6,566 bases of DNA from NCBI GenBank assembly GCA_018829425.1, contig JAHJUA010000045.1, forward strand, positions 1 to 6,566, in the 5' to 3' direction. The notes below the pieces were generated by a model. The model worked only from the letters and a program-made list of their open reading frames with translations, searched no databases and had not been told where the DNA came from. This DNA comes from Nanobdellota archaeon (GTDB taxonomy: Archaea; Nanobdellota; Nanobdellia; Pacearchaeales; GW2011-AR1). A program made the translations under genes and the position numbers. Below, piece after piece: positions 5,181 through 6,566 of this stretch (positions are counted from its first letter, which is position 1; each line of letters opens with the position of its first letter).

Positions 5181-5216
5181 AAAAGGGAGATTTGTTTTCC
5201 CTTTTTTTGTTTTTTC
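5181..5216 (+). terminator. Bacterial-style intrinsic terminator of the secreted protein gene
   Basis: AAAAGGGA (5181-5188) pairs perfectly with TCCCTTTT (5198-5205) over a 9-base loop and runs into a T-rich tail (T at 5206-5208 and 5210-5215). It starts 12 bases after the stop codon. Confidence 0.75.
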
Positions 5217-5223
5217 ATTTTAA

Positions 5224-5424
5224 TCATTCTAGTATGTACGCACCATTTGGGCAATCATATGTATCCAGCATCACTAAGTTATCATTCCCGCAAAAGAATT
5301 CTCCTAAAAAAACTTCTTCTGATGTTGAATTAATTAAAACTAAACAATGGTCAGTTTGAGAACTAACAAGATTATTAAGAGCTTTTCCAATTACATTTCC
5401 TTTAACAAAATAATCTTGTCGACA
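5224..5424 (-). pseudogene. Truncated C-terminal fragment of a Cys-containing extracellular protein
   Basis: On the minus strand the frame from Cys (5422-5424) to the TGA at 5224-5226 reads CRQDYFVKGNVIGKALNN..., then C-L-V-L...EFFCGND...DTYDCPNGAYILE. The pattern (C near DYFVKG, then D-x-C, L-x-E-F-x-C, then YDCPNGA) resembles Cys-containing extracellular repeat modules found in secreted proteins of uncultured archaea and bacteria; this is recognition by pattern only. The fragment has no ATG near its start and no TATA box. Upstream, its frame runs into the GC-rich hairpin block beside the tRNA. The only possible start is a TTG at 5446-5448 inside a hairpin. It therefore looks like the 3' remnant of a gene whose 5' part was lost. 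A real short gene is less likely. Confidence 0.5.
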
Positions 5425-5454
5425 TCCCGAGAGGGATTGGGTTTCCAACCCAAT
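5424..5454 (-). other. Two abutting perfect hairpins
   Basis: ATTGGGTT (5436-5443) and AACCCAAT (5447-5454) form an 8-bp stem with a 3-base loop. ATCCC (5424-5428) and GGGAT (5433-5437) form a 5-bp stem with a 4-base loop, sharing two bases with the first. On the tRNA strand these lie 3' of the structured block and could end its transcript, although a T-run (ATTATTTTG, about 5404-5412) comes only later. Confidence 0.5.
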
Positions 5455-5455
5455 A

Positions 5456-5521
5456 AACGCCCGCGCCCAGAACCTCCGGCGGGTTCTGCATCTCCAGCAA
5501 CCCTGCGAATGCAGTGGCGTT
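5456..5521 (-). ncRNA. Candidate structured RNA 3' of tRNA-Asp
   Basis: A GC-rich 66-base block in otherwise AT-rich DNA, on the tRNA strand and 9 bases after the tRNA. Read 5'-3' on the minus strand it can close with AACGCC/GGCGTT. Inside are three adjoining hairpins: CTGC-ATTC-GCAG, then GGTT-G-CTG/CAG-AACC with a 6-base loop, then CGCC/GGCG with a 10-base loop. Only A and CG are unpaired at the junction. A competing fold uses CAGAACC/GGTTCTG (7 bp) or CTGCAT/ATGCAG. No T-loop, C/D box or ACA box is seen, so it is not an obvious tRNA or snoRNA-like guide. It may be an unclassified ncRNA, a processing element of the tRNA transcript, or a remnant of an integration event. Confidence 0.4.
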
Positions 5522-5530
5522 CATTCTTCA

Positions 5531-5602
5531 CGCCCACGCCGGGAATCGAACCCGGGTTTCCAGCGCGACAGGCTAGCGTCATGGCCGTTAGACTACGTGG
5601 GC
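5531..5602 (-). tRNA. tRNA-Asp (anticodon GUC)
   Basis: The minus strand folds as a complete tRNA: acceptor GCCCACG/CGTGGGC, U8-A9, a 3-bp D stem (GTC/GAC) with GG in the D loop, anticodon stem CTAGC/GCTGG with one T-G pair and loop CTGTCGC (anticodon at 5567-5569), a 4-base variable region, and T arm CCGGG-TTCGATT-CCCGG. The discriminator is G at 5531. No CCA is encoded and there is no intron. No convincing TATA box lies at the usual distance upstream (above 5602). A TATA-like TATTTAATA is found about 100 bases away (5699-5707), so the tRNA may come from a longer precursor. Confidence 0.95.
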
Positions 5603-5621
5603 TGTAAGACAACCCGAACAG

Positions 5622-5685
5622 TAAATCCTATTCGGATTTAGCATCGGCGGTTTTCTTAACACTCAACTTTCCCTTAAGATACCGC
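5622..5685. other. Two hairpins on the 5' side of tRNA-Asp
   Basis: TAAATCC (5622-5628) pairs perfectly with GGATTTA (5634-5640) over 5 bases. A second stem pairs 5647-5651 (GCGGT) with 5681-5685 (ACCGC), then, after a small internal loop, 5655-5659 (CTTAA) with 5674-5678 (TTAAG) over a 14-base loop. No open frame covers this gap between the tRNA and the gene at 5783. The structures may belong to the tRNA leader. Confidence 0.45.
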
Positions 5686-5752
5686 TCAAGGCTGATAATA
5701 TTAAATAAGAATTTTGTTTTTAAAACTTGCTACTTAACTTGATTATATAAAT

Positions 5753-5761
5753 CCTTAAATA
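5753..5761 (+). promoter_or_regulatory. TATA box for the gene at 5783
   Basis: CCTTAAATA is centred about 25 bases upstream of the ATG at 5783, giving a leaderless transcript. Confidence 0.65.
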
Positions 5762-5782
5762 GATTACTTTGCTGAACTTTTA

Positions 5783-6196
5783 ATGGCTGATGAGAGTGAA
5801 AGAGAAAAAGTGTATCAAATTGGTTTGCAAATTTGCGACGGTGAACTTGAAGTTATGACTGCTCGTTCTGATTCTGCAACTATCACTCTTAGAGCATATA
5901 GAGAATTGTCTCAAAAAGGAATCGACACCTCATTATATTTAGTCAAAGATGGGAGGCGGAACCCTTTTTATGAAGCGGACTTGGAAAGAAGAGCAATAGA
6001 TGAAGGTACTGCCAGAAGAAGAGGGGAAACATTAAAGAAATTGGATTGTTGTCTAAGTGGCGCGGTTAAATCTGTAGGACTTAGTGGGAACAGCACTGGG
6101 CGGATAATAAACCATGTTGCTTCTGCTATGGAGGCAGGTAACGAGCCAGGAGCAATCATTGAAACAATTCTCAAGTATCGTGATTCGGACGATTAG
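5783..6196 (+). CDS. Hypothetical soluble protein, 137 residues
   Basis: I do not recognise this protein. It begins MADESEREKVYQIGLQICDG; ATG 5783 is supported by a TATA box 25 bases upstream. There is no signal peptide or membrane span. The first half appears alpha/beta (strand-like VYQIGLQI, helix about 31-45, strand SLYLVKDG). The middle is a highly charged helix (about 64-88, EADLERRAIDEG...RRRGETLKK). The last third is Gly/Ser-rich and helical, with a Cys pair (C89, C90) and an acidic end (KYRDSDD). It converges on the partial gene at 6221 with a 24-base gap. Bases 5962-6039 (about residues 61-86) are repeated exactly at the window end. Confidence 0.65.
   Translation: MADESEREKVYQIGLQICDGELEVMTARSDSATITLRAYRELSQKGIDTSLYLVKDGRRNPFYEADLERRAIDEGTARRRGETLKKLDCCLSGAVKSVGLSGNSTGRIINHVASAMEAGNEPGAIIETILKYRDSDD
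5962..6039 (+). repeat. 78-base exact direct repeat, internal copy
   Basis: Identical to 6489-6566. It lies within the hypothetical gene at 5783 and encodes its charged middle helix. The base before it (A at 5961) differs from the base before the other copy (T at 6488). Confidence 0.95.
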
Positions 6197-6220
6197 AATT
6201 AATTGTGGTCTAGAAAACCT

Positions 6221-6481
6221 TTAAAACATTGCATGGACAAACGCTTCTGAATCATAGAAACCGTTTCTGCGTATAATCTCTTTTATGCAAGCTTCTTTTT
6301 TGCTGTTAAAAATGTCGTTTATGTTTCCCACTGGATACTTTCCTATGTCGGTCCCGTATTCAAAAATCTGTTCTGCTATCGACCTTAATTCTTCTTCAAA
6401 TAGTTCAACATCTTCTTGAGAAAATGAGTAAACTTTTTCTGCTCCTAATTTAAGATACTTGAAAACGGTTTTCTTCGGCAA
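6221..6481 (-). CDS. Partial protein with histone-fold-like sequence (N-terminus unreliable)
   Basis: The supported part reads LPKKTVFKYLKLGAEKV (first helix), then FSQEDVELFEEELRSIAEQ (long second helix), a loop IGKYPVGNINDIF, then KKEACIKEIIRR. This echoes archaeal histones: the LP start, the GAE-K/R-V turn, a long amphipathic helix with L..E.L..IA, and a K..V...DI loop before the last helix. A C-terminal extension (NGFYDSEAFVHAMF) is not typical. The match is by eye, so histone-fold DNA-binding protein is only a hypothesis. Upstream of 6482 the frame stays open to 6559 but enters the repeated block at 6489, so the real start is missing or misassembled. A TTG at 6479-6481 after GGAAGG is possible but unconvincing; true histones start one or two residues before the LP. 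Confidence 0.5.
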   Translation of the reverse strand: MPKKTVFKYLKLGAEKVYSFSQEDVELFEEELRSIAEQIFEYGTDIGKYPVGNINDIFNSKKEACIKEIIRRNGFYDSEAFVHAMF

Positions 6482-6488
6482 TGACCTT

Positions 6489-6566
6489 CCCTTTTTATGA
6501 AGCGGACTTGGAAAGAAGAGCAATAGATGAAGGTACTGCCAGAAGAAGAGGGGAAACATTAAAGAA
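6489..6566 (+). repeat. 78-base exact direct repeat, terminal copy
   Basis: Exact copy of 5962-6039 running to the last base of the window. It interrupts the 5' end of the minus-strand gene and encodes nothing sensible in its new context. Probably a graph-repeat edge at a contig end or the start of a tandem duplication with a 527-base period. Confidence 0.95.

Noticed and set aside
5531..5602. Intron in the tRNA
   Set aside because: The tRNA folds completely at 72 bases with a normal 7-base anticodon loop.
5347..5612. Open frames on both strands running through the tRNA
   Set aside because: They cross the complete tRNA-Asp and the structured block; the open frames are due to GC-rich RNA-coding DNA.
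5968..6174. Minus-strand frame inside the gene at 5783
   Set aside because: Antisense shadow without a promoter.
6482..6559. N-terminal extension of the last minus-strand gene (MFPLFFWQYLHLLLFF)
   Set aside because: It is the antisense reading of the repeated 78-base block, so it is not a natural N-terminus or signal peptide.
1..6566. CRISPR array or rRNA
   Set aside because: No regularly spaced repeats and no rRNA-like conserved segments were seen.

Overview
The window looks like a piece of an AT-rich archaeal genome with small genes, most likely an uncultured DPANN-type lineage (Pacearchaeota/Woesearchaeota-like). The lineage is an inference. The direct evidence is a series of TATA boxes of the TTTAAATA type whose centres lie about 25-27 bases upstream of the start codon. 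Transcripts from these would be leaderless or nearly so. They occur before genes at 71, 1262, 1576, 2858(-), 3794(-) and 5783, with a variant having a short leader before 505. The tRNA gene also lacks an encoded CCA.

Left part (1-2019, plus strand): the possible tail of an upstream gene, an unrecognised 92-residue protein, a two-gene RHH antitoxin / RelE-ParE toxin operon with a 19-base overlap, an unrecognised 91-residue protein, and a membrane-anchored Holliday-junction-resolvase-like PD-(D/E)XK endonuclease. Middle part (2022-4034, minus strand): an MscS-type mechanosensitive channel that converges on the endonuclease gene with a 2-base gap, a P-loop ATPase resembling Zot/HerA-FtsK DNA-translocating or virion-packaging ATPases, and a 46-residue Lys-rich protein that lies in a different frame from the longest ORF there.

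Right part (4035-6566): a weak ORF of atypical composition and an AT-rich leader with two tiny ORFs and a perfect AGGAGGT. These precede a secreted 210-residue protein with five cysteines and a calcium-loop motif, which is followed by a bacterial-style hairpin/poly-T terminator. Next comes a truncated fragment of a Cys-containing extracellular protein, then a hairpin-rich island of about 260 bases (5424-5685) built around a tRNA-Asp(GUC) gene. The 66-base block just 3' of the tRNA can fold into a closed four-way junction. The window ends with an unrecognised 137-residue protein and, convergent to it, a partial protein with histone-fold-like sequence. The last 78 bases are an exact copy of 5962-6039. 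This looks like a short repeat edge of an assembly graph or the start of a tandem duplication, so the extreme right end should not be trusted.

No single pathway links these genes. The points most worth following are the structured RNA island beside the tRNA, the bacterial-looking expression signals of the secreted protein gene, the ATPase with its small basic neighbour, and the possible histone-fold protein.
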